Positions 1 to 7,997 of a stretch of 40,371 nt of DNA are shown one piece after another. The position numbers and the translations under genes were made by a program. This DNA is from JAJYSO01 sp964579505. GTDB lineage: Bacteria > Bacteroidota > Bacteroidia > Flavobacteriales > Flavobacteriaceae. Where the stretch lies: NCBI GenBank assembly GCA_964579505.1, contig CAZOGC010000019.1, positions 1 through 40,371 on the forward strand, written 5' to 3'. The notes under the pieces are model-generated. The model searched no databases and had not been told where the DNA came from. It saw nothing but the letters and a program-made list of their open reading frames with translations. Each line of letters opens with the position of its first letter. Position 1 is the first letter of the stretch.

Positions 1-34
1 TACTACTAACGTGGGAGAGTATGCCGCCGCCCCT
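1..34 (+). rRNA. rrf: 5S rRNA, 3' end only
   Basis: The first bases contain the GTGGGAGAGTA motif followed by a GCCGCC tail, which matches the 3' arm of Bacteroidetes 5S rRNA. The rest of the gene, and presumably the rRNA operon, lies left of the window. An intrinsic terminator follows directly, as expected at the end of an rRNA operon. The exact 3' end is uncertain by a few bases. Confidence 0.7.
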
Positions 35-39
35 CTTTT

Positions 40-73
40 AAGCCTCTTTGCTTTTGCATAAGAGGCTTTTTTT
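40..73 (+). terminator. Intrinsic terminator after the 5S rRNA
   Basis: AAGCCTCTT (40-48) pairs perfectly with AAGAGGCTT (60-68) across an 11-nt loop, and the right arm runs into a T tract ending at 73. It ends transcription of the upstream rRNA operon. Confidence 0.85.
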
Positions 74-230
74 ATGTTTATATATGGGCTCCGCGGGCAA
101 AGCTGAATGAAGTGGGGTGGTGTTGGCTGTTTTTCTTTCCAATTGCCCCAATAGCTAATAACCAGATACGGTTTTATATTTACCTATGATTGTAATGTAA
201 GAACCTATCAGGTTTGGGATCATAGGTTAT

Positions 231-259
231 AAAAAAACCGTCACGCTATGGTGACGGTT
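231..259 (-). terminator. Intrinsic terminator of the DUF3332 gene
   Basis: AACCGTCAC (236-244) and GTGACGGTT (251-259) form a 9-bp stem with a 6-nt loop. On the minus strand the stem is followed by seven T residues (231-237). It lies about 30 bp past the stop codon of the minus-strand DUF3332 gene. Confidence 0.85.
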
Positions 260-288
260 GAGAACTAATTTGATTTATTTATTGTTCT

Positions 289-879
289 TTATTGAGCCAT
301 CGCTACTATAGTGTTGGTTTTTCCAAGATAATTTAAAGTTCTTGTATTTAGAATGGCAGTACCCTCTTCTCGGGTGGTAGACGGACTCATGTACACCTCT
401 TGTCCTTTAGGTAAATAAACTACGTATGATCCATCTTTTAAGGAGGATAATTTAATAGTTTTTCCGTCTTTTTTGGCGTACCACGTTTTTTCTTCTGGGT
501 TATAAAGTAAAGTTACTGATTGGCCTTTGTCTTTTCCGGCAATAACATTAATGAACATTTTGTTCTTGGTGGCAGTCATTTGGTAGGTATTGCCATTTTT
601 AACAATGGTTTGGGTCTCTACTTGCCCCTCTTGCATAGCAATGGGGTTTGTGCCAGACCAAAATTCTACAACATTAAATATTACTGTGTCACCTAGTATA
701 AAAATTTCATATACCGGAACAATCCACATGGCCCAAAATAGAAGGTTGTTTACAAATTTATTGTTAGATATTTGAGAGTTCCAAGCTCTTAGGCTATTAA
801 AGGCACTATACGAACCCAAACAGCTGGTTGATAAAATGGCAGCGGTTAATGCACAAGTAATAAGATGTGTTTTTTTCAT
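289..879 (-). CDS. DUF3332 family lipoprotein
   Basis: This 196-residue protein has a lipoprotein signal peptide (basic MKKTH start, hydrophobic stretch, lipobox ending at Cys20), so it should be a lipid-anchored envelope protein. Residues about 25-75 contain the hydrophobic pattern with FVNNLLFWAMWIVPVYEI and the following VVEFWSGTNP, which I recognise as the signature of the DUF3332 family found mainly in Bacteroidetes. The C-terminal half is polar and predicted beta-rich. No catalytic motif is visible and the family function is unknown to me. The gene stands alone, divergent from comM, with its own terminator. The start is the first Met of the frame and gives a complete signal peptide. Confidence 0.85.
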   Translation of the reverse strand: MKKTHLITCALTAAILSTSCLGSYSAFNSLRAWNSQISNNKFVNNLLFWAMWIVPVYEIFILGDTVIFNVVEFWSGTNPIAMQEGQVETQTIVKNGNTYQMTATKNKMFINVIAGKDKGQSVTLLYNPEEKTWYAKKDGKTIKLSSLKDGSYVVYLPKGQEVYMSPSTTREEGTAILNTRTLNYLGKTNTIVAMAQ

Positions 880-1032
880 GATTTTTGATTTTAAGGTTGT
901 TTACTCAAATATACTTCTTTTTTATAAATATTACCCTAAACAGAGCATATTTATCTATTCTGCTCTGGAACATATTATTAGTGAAATGACACAGTTGATA
1001 TATTTTTTGTTATTTTTAACAAAAGTATTTAT

Positions 1033-2571
1033 ATGCTTATAAAAGTTTATGGAAGTGCTGTTTTTGGTATAGAGGCCACTACAATAACGGTAGAGGTAAA
1101 TATTGTTAATGGGATAGGGTATCATTTGGTAGGTTTGCCGGATAATGCAATAAAAGAAAGCAGTTTTCGCATTCAGGCTGCCTTACAAAATAATGGTTAT
1201 AAATTTCCCGGAAAAAAAATTACAGTAAATATGGCTCCCGCTGATTTACATAAAGAGGGCTCAGCGTACGATTTAACATTAGCGGTGGGTATTTTGACTG
1301 CCTCTGAACAAATTAAGGCAAAAAACATAGCAGATTATTTGATTATGGGCGAGCTTTCTTTAGACGGAAGCCTACAACCCATAAAAGGAGCTTTGCCCAT
1401 TGCCATAAAGGCCAGAGAAGAGGGCTTTAAGGGATTTATTTTACCCAAACAGAATGCGCAAGAAGCGGCTATTGTAGATGATTTAGAGGTCTATGGGGTA
1501 GAGAATATTACGGATGTAATCAATTTTTTCGATAAAGGTCAAAAATTGATACGTACAAAAATTGATACCCGTAAACAGTTTTATGAAAATTTGAGAAACG
1601 TCACCTTAGATTTCTCAGATGTTAAGGGGCAAGAATCTATTAAACGATGTATGGAAATTGCGGCGGCAGGAGGACATAATGTTATTTTAATTGGTCCACC
1701 TGGTTCCGGAAAAACAATGTTAGCCAAACGATTACCTACCATATTGCCTCCTATGACGTTACACGAGGCCCTAGAAACTACAAAAATTCACAGTGTGGTA
1801 GGGAAGATTAAAAGCAATTTTGGATTAATGACGCAGCGTCCTTTTCGTAGTCCACACCATACTATATCTGATGTAGCTTTAGTGGGGGGAGGTACTTACC
1901 CACAGCCGGGGGAAATCTCTCTTTCGCATAATGGGGTACTTTTTCTAGATGAATTGCCAGAATTTAAACGAAGTGTGTTAGAAGTTATGCGTCAACCACT
2001 AGAAGATAGAGAAGTAACCATTTCACGTGCAAGATTTACCGTAACATACCCTTCTAGTTTTATGTTGGTGGCCAGTATGAATCCGAGTCCGAGTGGCTAT
2101 TTTAATGATCCGGATGCTCCGGTAACCTCCTCTCCTGCAGAAATACAAAGGTATTTAGGGAAGATTAGCGGTCCTTTATTAGATAGAATAGATATTCATA
2201 TTGAAGTGACCCCGGTTCCATTTGAAAAACTGAGTGAAGAACGTCGAGGAGAAAGCAGTGAAACGATTAGAAAACGCGTAACAGCTGCTCGTGAAATCCA
2301 AACAGAACGGTTTGAAAGCTTTCAAAACATACATTATAATGCGCAGATGGGGGTAAAACAAATTCATGCGTATTGTGAACTTGATGATGCGTCTAAAACG
2401 TTGTTGAAAACTGCCATGGAGCGTTTAAATTTGTCGGCAAGAGCTTATGATCGAATTCTTAAGGTGTCTCGAACTATTGCTGATCTTGCTCAAGAAGAAC
2501 AAATAAAGGGAGCTCATATTAGTGAAGCTATTCAATATAGAAGTTTGGATAGAGAGGGCTGGCTTGGATGA
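1033..2571 (+). CDS. comM: YifB/ComM family Mg-chelatase-like AAA+ ATPase
   Basis: The 512-residue protein has the usual ComM length and order: an N-terminal ChlI/Lon-protease-like domain (about 1-170), an AAA+ core with Walker A GPPGSGKT at residues 221-228 and Walker B LFLDE with its Asp at 306, and a C-terminal Mg-chelatase domain (about 400-500). In Vibrio, ComM is a hexameric helicase that promotes branch migration during natural transformation, but the family is widespread in non-competent bacteria, so the role here is inferred. The protein is cytoplasmic. The gene is single and divergent from the DUF3332 gene. A small hairpin, TTTTGTTA/TAACAAAA at 1005-1024, lies just before the ATG. 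Confidence 0.93.
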   Translation: MLIKVYGSAVFGIEATTITVEVNIVNGIGYHLVGLPDNAIKESSFRIQAALQNNGYKFPGKKITVNMAPADLHKEGSAYDLTLAVGILTASEQIKAKNIADYLIMGELSLDGSLQPIKGALPIAIKAREEGFKGFILPKQNAQEAAIVDDLEVYGVENITDVINFFDKGQKLIRTKIDTRKQFYENLRNVTLDFSDVKGQESIKRCMEIAAAGGHNVILIGPPGSGKTMLAKRLPTILPPMTLHEALETTKIHSVVGKIKSNFGLMTQRPFRSPHHTISDVALVGGGTYPQPGEISLSHNGVLFLDELPEFKRSVLEVMRQPLEDREVTISRARFTVTYPSSFMLVASMNPSPSGYFNDPDAPVTSSPAEIQRYLGKISGPLLDRIDIHIEVTPVPFEKLSEERRGESSETIRKRVTAAREIQTERFESFQNIHYNAQMGVKQIHAYCELDDASKTLLKTAMERLNLSARAYDRILKVSRTIADLAQEEQIKGAHISEAIQYRSLDREGWLG

Positions 2572-3362
2572 AAAATTAGTTGCTAAGGAAGCTTTTGTAG
2601 GGGATAAAAGAGGGGAGAGATACAGCTGTTTTTGAATGTTGTTTTGCTTTGTTTTAAGAGGGAGATTTATTTAATTTCTATCGACATGTGAATAATCTTT
2701 TTATCGTATTAGTTGATAATTTTCTTTTCTGAACATTGTTTTTTTTCGACTTTAAAATGTGATAAGAACACCTTTGTTTCATCTCAAAAAGAACTGTGTT
2801 TTTTTACCTCAAAATAAAGAATATTTCACGTTGATTTTTATGTAAAAATAGAAGTGTGCTGAATTGAAAAAATCAACTAAAATTGATGCAAAAATCAAAT
2901 AAATATTAGTGACAATAAAGTAGTAAAAAACTCTTTTCTTTTACTATTTTTGAACAAAATAGCTTTGCTTCATTAAAAAATACTCCCTTTTCCTATGAAA
3001 TTTTTTGTATTTAATTATAGCTTTATATAATTGTTATAAATATACTGATAAATAGCATATTAATACACAACAATAAATATTACTTATAGCTATAAAATGA
3101 CCTTTTTGAAGACTATTTTGAGTTGACTTATCTTTTTTATTCAATTTTTTGCGAGCAGAACCACACGTTTTATTTTTTTAATTTTGATGGCTGAAAAATA
3201 AAAAAGTGTAAACAAAAAATAGGTAGCTGATTTCTACTTTTCAATGAATGAAAATGAGTTAAAAAAGCAATTAAAATAGAGCTTGTTTTTGAGAGCTGAT
3301 TAGGGGTTTGTTGCGGCTTATTTTTTGAGTTGTATTTTTTATGTTAGTCAGTTATATGTCCG
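2572..3362. other. AT-rich intergenic gap with no recognisable gene
   Basis: About 850 bp separate comM from the next gene. The stretch is visibly richer in A and T than its surroundings, with many stops in all frames and no open frame longer than a few dozen codons. It contains a 10-bp inverted repeat (GTTGATTTTT 2830-2839, AAAAATCAAC 2868-2877). I see no tRNA, no DnaA-box cluster and no IS remnant. The only regulatory signal noted is the promoter element at its right end. Confidence 0.6.
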
Positions 3363-3370
3363 TATATTTG
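3363..3370 (+). promoter_or_regulatory. Bacteroidetes -7 promoter element (TATATTTG)
   Basis: TATATTTG matches the Bacteroidetes sigma-ABfr -7 consensus TAnnTTTG exactly and lies about 50 bp before the ATG of the next gene. No convincing -33 TTTG was found at the usual distance, so the call rests on the -7 box. Confidence 0.45.
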
Positions 3371-3422
3371 TCATGCTTTTTATGAATGTGTACCCACATT
3401 TTTTTCTTTCAAATTTATATTG

Positions 3423-4415
3423 ATGGCATTACGTTTTTACAACCCGTTTCAGGATATGATTTTCGATAATCACTTTTGTTTTTTATCTGGTGATTTAACA
3501 ACAAATTCCATGACGGTTTTTCCTGAGTGGGTCTTGAGTCATTTTAAGTTGGGGGAAGAAAAGATTCGTATAATGGAAAATAGCCGAGTTAAAGAAATTT
3601 TCTATGCGGATTTAAAAGTACCATGTGCTCCCCATGTGCAAAAAGCCTTTGAGGAAGTTGATCGTAAATTTTATGAGGCTTATCAAAAAGGATATGAGGG
3701 AATGGCTGATTTGGATGAGCTGATAATTTTTCAGTGGTCTGGTAGAATTGTATATGGGTTACTCTATTTAGAATTTGTGGGCGAATGGGAAAAGTGTAAA
3801 AAACAAGGGAAACCTTTTAAACTATCAGCAAATCTAAGAGATAGACTAGGAAAATTTCACATTATGCTTCAGTCGGTGGTAGAGCCTATCTCTTTTAGTA
3901 AACACAAACCATGGAGTGTAGTCGTATTTCCGCTAAAATATTCAGCAGATATTCTGAGCTACCGCGATGATGTAATTAATTTGATGTTTCAATTTGGCGT
4001 AAATAACTTTGGGTTCATTATTTGTTTTCAAGACAATGGGATTATTAAAGAGCACGAGCACGAGTTATTAGAAAAAATGAAAGGCTACACCTTGCATCCT
4101 GTGCAATTTGAAGAATTGTATGCGCGCTTTCATTACGATATGGATTTGTTGCAGTATCTACCCCAATATGAATTAGAAGAAACAGATGAAAATACCAAAA
4201 TAACCGCTATACCGGTTACACAAACTGATAATCGTTTACCGCTTTTTGGAAACTGGGTAGATGATTTTTATGCGCGTCTGTTGTCTAATTATTGGCAAGT
4301 GTACGGCATAGAAAAAGGTGACATTATCCGGTTTCAGCAACCTTTTTTAAGTTATTTGGAGCATCCATACACCAAAGATTTTATCAATCCGGAAAGTATA
4401 GAACTTCCTTTTTAG
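3423..4415 (+). CDS. Conserved-looking protein of unknown function, 330 aa
   Basis: I place the start at the ATG at 3423; an in-frame TTG one codon earlier is possible but less likely. The protein has no signal peptide or membrane segment and appears cytoplasmic. It is rich in aromatic and acidic residues (for example FYNPFQDMIFDNHFCFLSGD near the N-terminus and a C-terminal RFQQPFLSYLEHPYTKDFINP). I do not recognise a catalytic motif or a named domain. It is followed 93 bp later by pdxH on the same strand and may share a transcript with it. Codon use looks like that of its neighbours, so it is probably a resident gene. Its function is unknown. Confidence 0.75.
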   Translation: MALRFYNPFQDMIFDNHFCFLSGDLTTNSMTVFPEWVLSHFKLGEEKIRIMENSRVKEIFYADLKVPCAPHVQKAFEEVDRKFYEAYQKGYEGMADLDELIIFQWSGRIVYGLLYLEFVGEWEKCKKQGKPFKLSANLRDRLGKFHIMLQSVVEPISFSKHKPWSVVVFPLKYSADILSYRDDVINLMFQFGVNNFGFIICFQDNGIIKEHEHELLEKMKGYTLHPVQFEELYARFHYDMDLLQYLPQYELEETDENTKITAIPVTQTDNRLPLFGNWVDDFYARLLSNYWQVYGIEKGDIIRFQQPFLSYLEHPYTKDFINPESIELPF

Positions 4416-4508
4416 TGCTTTTTTTGAAAGTTTTTTATCACTGAAAAACTTCGGATAAAACCTTTTGTCTTTCTAGGTTTTCCCCTAAATTGCGTAGAAA
4501 AGTATGCT

Positions 4509-5153
4509 ATGGAAGAAAACCTTTTTGATCACCGAAAATCATATGAAAAAGCCGCTTTAACGGGAGATAGGTTGGAGGCACACCCCATGCAGTTATTTAA
4601 AAAATGGTTTGATGAAGTGGAGCAAGCCGATACAGTATCTGAAAATAATGCGATGACCATAAGTACGGTAGATGATACAGGTTTTCCTAAAAATAGAATT
4701 GTGTTGTTGAAAGAATTTAATGATGAAGGTTTTGTGTTTTATACAAATTACACAAGTGAAAAGGGAAAAGCTTTATTGGCAAACCCCAAAATGTCATTAT
4801 CTTTTTTTTGGCCTAGTTTAGAGCGCCAAGTCATAGTGCGTGGTGAGGCTAGTAAACTTTCAGTAGAAAAATCGGATGCGTATTTTGCTTCCCGGCCACG
4901 AGGAAGTCAGTTAGGGGCTTGGGCATCACACCAGAGCAAGCCTATAGCTAATCAAAAAGTTTTACGAGACCGCATGGCAGCAATAGAAAAAAAGTTTGCT
5001 AACAAACCTGTTCTGCGTCCTGATTTTTGGGGAGGTTTTTTGGTAAAACCCCTATCTGTTGAGTTTTGGCAAGGGCGCCCTAATCGTCTGCACGATCGAT
5101 TTAAATATGTCTTAGAAAAGCAGGGCTGGCAGGCTTTACGTTTAGCTCCATAA
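4509..5153 (+). CDS. pdxH: Pyridoxamine 5'-phosphate oxidase
   Basis: PdxH oxidises pyridoxine or pyridoxamine 5'-phosphate to pyridoxal 5'-phosphate with FMN and oxygen, in the cytoplasm. The 214-residue length is typical. Family hallmarks are present in order: the RIVLLKEF and FVFYTNYTSEKGKAL FMN-binding segments (about 63-92), SRPRGSQLGAWASHQS (about 127-142), and the C-terminal VEFWQGRPNRLHDRF followed by a terminal RLAP. The start is the ATG giving the usual Bacteroidetes N-terminus, in which the YEKAALT motif is preceded by about a dozen residues. It may be cotranscribed with the gene upstream. Confidence 0.96.
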   Translation: MEENLFDHRKSYEKAALTGDRLEAHPMQLFKKWFDEVEQADTVSENNAMTISTVDDTGFPKNRIVLLKEFNDEGFVFYTNYTSEKGKALLANPKMSLSFFWPSLERQVIVRGEASKLSVEKSDAYFASRPRGSQLGAWASHQSKPIANQKVLRDRMAAIEKKFANKPVLRPDFWGGFLVKPLSVEFWQGRPNRLHDRFKYVLEKQGWQALRLAP

Positions 5154-5199
5154 ATACTATAACCTTTTGTTTTTGCTCAATATTTTTTGAGGTAGAATT

Positions 5200-5248
5200 G
5201 TTTAAATTAAATAAGAGTTTGTTAATTTAAACAGAACCACAATTCTGT
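5200..5248. repeat. Inverted repeats upstream of the S9 peptidase promoter
   Basis: GTTTAAATTAA (5200-5210) and TTAATTTAAAC (5222-5232) form an 11-bp perfect inverted repeat with an 11-nt spacer. Overlapping its right end, ACAGAA (5231-5236) and TTCTGT (5243-5248) form a second one. They lie just upstream of a -7 box, a plausible operator position. They could equally be a transcript-end hairpin of pdxH, although no T tract follows. Confidence 0.4.
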
Positions 5249-5262
5249 CTAAATTTATTTTA

Positions 5263-5270
5263 TACATTTG
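5263..5270 (+). promoter_or_regulatory. Bacteroidetes -7 promoter element (TACATTTG)
   Basis: TACATTTG is an exact TAnnTTTG match 20 bp before the ATG of the S9 peptidase at 5291, which implies a very short 5' leader. A -33 element at the standard distance is not obvious. Confidence 0.5.
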
Positions 5271-5290
5271 AGTTCACTTAAAAATTGCCC

Positions 5291-7861
5291 ATGATGAGAA
5301 AATTACTTGTTGTTTTATCGTTACTCATTGCGTTTTCGGGATATGCGCAAGAACAGAGTAACAGAATTCAAAGAGCCAATTATGAATTACCGGCTCGCTT
5401 TTCCCCAAAAAACATTAGACGAATGGTAAAATCTACTTCGGTTCGTCCACATTGGTTAACCTCCGGAAATTTTTGGTATTCATATACCGATAAAGAGTCG
5501 GAGAAATGGTATTTGGTAAACCCAAAAAACCGTACCAAAAAGCCCTTGTTTAACAATGCAGAAATGGCCAGAAAAATAACGCTTATGACGAGAGACCCGC
5601 ACAATGCGGCTCATCTGGGCATCAAAGATTTAAAGTTTTCTGAAAATGAAAAGTACATCACCTTTGAGGTGCCTAGTAAACAAATAGACTCTACAGAAAT
5701 AAAAAAGAGAGAGGAAGCCAAAAAAAAGGCGAAAAAAGACTCTACCTCTCATAAAAAGAAAAAACGTCATCATAAACGCAAGAAACCTGCCTACAAAACA
5801 TTCTATCTGAAATACAACCTCCGTACACGCGAATTGACAGAATTGCCTAAAGACACTACAAAAAACGGACAGCGTTGGGCTACCTTTTCACCAGACAGTT
5901 CTAAGGTTATTTATGCTAAGAATTTCAATTTGTATTGGATGGACAGAGCTAATTTTAAGAAAGCCAAAAAAGACGAAAAAGATTCAACCATTGTTGAGCA
6001 TGCTTTTACCAAAGGAGGTGTACAATACTATGACTGGGGTGGCTATGGCTCTACTACTTACAGTACTATAGACATGAAAAAATACAAAGAAAAAAGACGT
6101 AGAGTGCGCCTTCTTTGGTCGCCTGATGGAAAGCACTTTATTTTAACCAGAAAAGACAATAGAGATATTCATAACTTGTGGGTTATTCACAGTGTAGGAA
6201 GCAAGCGTCCTAAATTAGAAACGTATAAATATATGATGCCGGGTGAGAAGGACTCTACAGAAACCGAGCTCTATATTTTTGATATGCCTTCTATGACGCA
6301 TAAAAAAGTTGATATTTGGGCTTTTAAGAACCAAATGCTAAGCTTGTGGTCTAAACGCACCCCTAAAGCTGAAAATACGGAGCAAAGACTACGTGGTTAT
6401 AGAGGGCCGGGTCATGCTGTTACATGGTTAGGCACCAACAATTTCTTTTACATGTCTAGAACCAGCCGAGATGAGAAAAGGCTAGACTTATTAAAAGTGT
6501 CTGTTGATGGGCAAGTAACTGTGCTAACTAAAGAGCGAAGCAATGTGTATTTGAGTGATGTGTACGGTACAGATATTCAAAAACCGTATATGATTAATGA
6601 CGGTAAAGAGTTAGTTTGGTGGTCTCAACGCGATGGCTGGGGGCAACTTTATCTATTGAGTGCAGATGGTAAGGTAGAAGATCAGATTACAAAAGGAGAA
6701 TATCACGTATCTGATGTAGTAGGAGTAGATAAAAATGCACGTAAGGTATACTTTGTTGCCAATGGTCGTGAAGAAGGAGAAAATCCTTATTTGCGCCACC
6801 TTTATAGTGCCAGTTTAGACGGAGGGCAGGTTATGCTCCTTAATAAAGGAAACTATGACCATCAAATTAGTATGAATGATGGTATAACCTTTTTTGTAGA
6901 TAATTATTCGCGGGTAAATACAACGCCAAAATCGGCTTTGTACAATCGTAGTGGTAAGGAAATTATGAATTTAGAAAAAGCGGATTTATCACAGCTTTTT
7001 GCTGCCGGGTATAAATTTCCGGAACCCTTTAAAGTAAAAGCGGCGGATGGTATAACCGACCTTTATGGGGTGATGTATAAACCTTTCAACTTTGACTCAA
7101 CTAAAGTATACCCGCTTATTGAGTATGTATATCCCGGCCCACAAACAGAAGCTGTAAATCGTTCATTTAGTACCTACATGACACATACAGACCGATTAGC
7201 TCAGTTTGGTTTTATTGTGATTACGGTAGGAAACCGTGGTGGAAGTCCTCTGCGTTCAGAATGGTATCACACTTATGGATACGGAAATTTAAGAGACTAT
7301 GGGCTGGCTGATAAAAAAGTAGCTGCAGAACAAATTATTCAACGTTATTCTTTTGTAGACCACGAAAAAATAGGCATTAACGGTCATTCGGGCGGTGGTT
7401 TTATGACGGCTGCGGCAATGTTTGTCTACCCTGATTTCTTTAAAGTAGGGGTGTCAGAATCCGGAAATCACGACAATAGTATTTACAACCGTCGTTGGAG
7501 CGAACGCCACAATGGTGTTAAAGAAAAAATTAGCCGTAAAGGCGATACAACCTTTGCTTATTCTATAGATAAAAATAATTCGATTGCTAAAAATCTAAAA
7601 GGACATCTGCTGTTGGTAACCGGAGATATAGATAACAATGTGCATCCCGCTAACACTATTCGGGTGGTAAATGCGCTGATAAAAGCCAATAAACGTTTTG
7701 ATTTCTTACTCTTGCCAGGTGAACGCCACGGATACAGACGTGATTCAGAGTATTTTTTCTGGCGTATGGGTGATTATTTTTCAAAGTATTTACTAGGTGA
7801 TTCGCGTAGCAATCGTGTGAATATTAAGGAGATAGATGAAGATATACCACAAACGCGATAG
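5291..7861 (+). CDS. Secreted S9 family peptidase (DPP IV/prolyl oligopeptidase type)
   Basis: A serine exopeptidase-type enzyme with a signal peptide (MMRKLLVVLSLLIAFSGYAQ) predicted to act in the periplasm. The ATG at 5291 is preferred over an upstream in-frame TTG because it starts the signal peptide cleanly; this gives 856 residues. The N-terminal part resembles the DPPIV beta-propeller. The C-terminal alpha/beta-hydrolase domain carries Ser700 in GHSGGG, Asp781 in GDIDNNVHP and His813 in GERHGY, a complete triad. The nucleophile elbow is GHSGGG rather than the GWSYGG seen in classical DPP IV. A strongly basic Lys/His-rich insertion sits at about residues 136-168. Substrate specificity cannot be read from the sequence. 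Confidence 0.92.
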   Translation: MMRKLLVVLSLLIAFSGYAQEQSNRIQRANYELPARFSPKNIRRMVKSTSVRPHWLTSGNFWYSYTDKESEKWYLVNPKNRTKKPLFNNAEMARKITLMTRDPHNAAHLGIKDLKFSENEKYITFEVPSKQIDSTEIKKREEAKKKAKKDSTSHKKKKRHHKRKKPAYKTFYLKYNLRTRELTELPKDTTKNGQRWATFSPDSSKVIYAKNFNLYWMDRANFKKAKKDEKDSTIVEHAFTKGGVQYYDWGGYGSTTYSTIDMKKYKEKRRRVRLLWSPDGKHFILTRKDNRDIHNLWVIHSVGSKRPKLETYKYMMPGEKDSTETELYIFDMPSMTHKKVDIWAFKNQMLSLWSKRTPKAENTEQRLRGYRGPGHAVTWLGTNNFFYMSRTSRDEKRLDLLKVSVDGQVTVLTKERSNVYLSDVYGTDIQKPYMINDGKELVWWSQRDGWGQLYLLSADGKVEDQITKGEYHVSDVVGVDKNARKVYFVANGREEGENPYLRHLYSASLDGGQVMLLNKGNYDHQISMNDGITFFVDNYSRVNTTPKSALYNRSGKEIMNLEKADLSQLFAAGYKFPEPFKVKAADGITDLYGVMYKPFNFDSTKVYPLIEYVYPGPQTEAVNRSFSTYMTHTDRLAQFGFIVITVGNRGGSPLRSEWYHTYGYGNLRDYGLADKKVAAEQIIQRYSFVDHEKIGINGHSGGGFMTAAAMFVYPDFFKVGVSESGNHDNSIYNRRWSERHNGVKEKISRKGDTTFAYSIDKNNSIAKNLKGHLLLVTGDIDNNVHPANTIRVVNALIKANKRFDFLLLPGERHGYRRDSEYFFWRMGDYFSKYLLGDSRSNRVNIKEIDEDIPQTR

Positions 7862-7911
7862 TCACATCATTTTTGTCTAAAGGGCATAATGATGTATAAA
7901 GGAAATGGTAA

Positions 7912-7996
7912 TAAGAGCATTCTTTTCTCTTCTTTTGGTATTTTTATGCTGAAAGGTTTGAAAAATGAATGCTCTTACTTAGTTTTATACCAAAAC
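7912..7996 (+). promoter_or_regulatory. Interleaved inverted repeats in the ppk1 leader (possible pseudoknot)
   Basis: TAAGAGCATTC (7912-7922) is complementary to GAATGCTCTTA (7967-7977), and TTTTGGTAT (7933-7941) is complementary to ATACCAAAA (7987-7995). The order A-B-A'-B' is that of an H-type pseudoknot, and B' ends 2 nt before the ppk1 ATG. Both pairings are perfect (11 and 9 bp). Formation could control access to the start region. A simple terminator of the upstream gene is less likely because no T tract follows. Confidence 0.45.
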
Positions 7997-7997
7997 T

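Noticed and set aside
182..227. Inverted repeat ACCTATGAT/ATCATAGGT before the first terminator
   Set aside because: The arms are separated by 28 nt with no T tract and no gene is nearby to regulate; the adjacent 236-259 hairpin is the functional terminator.
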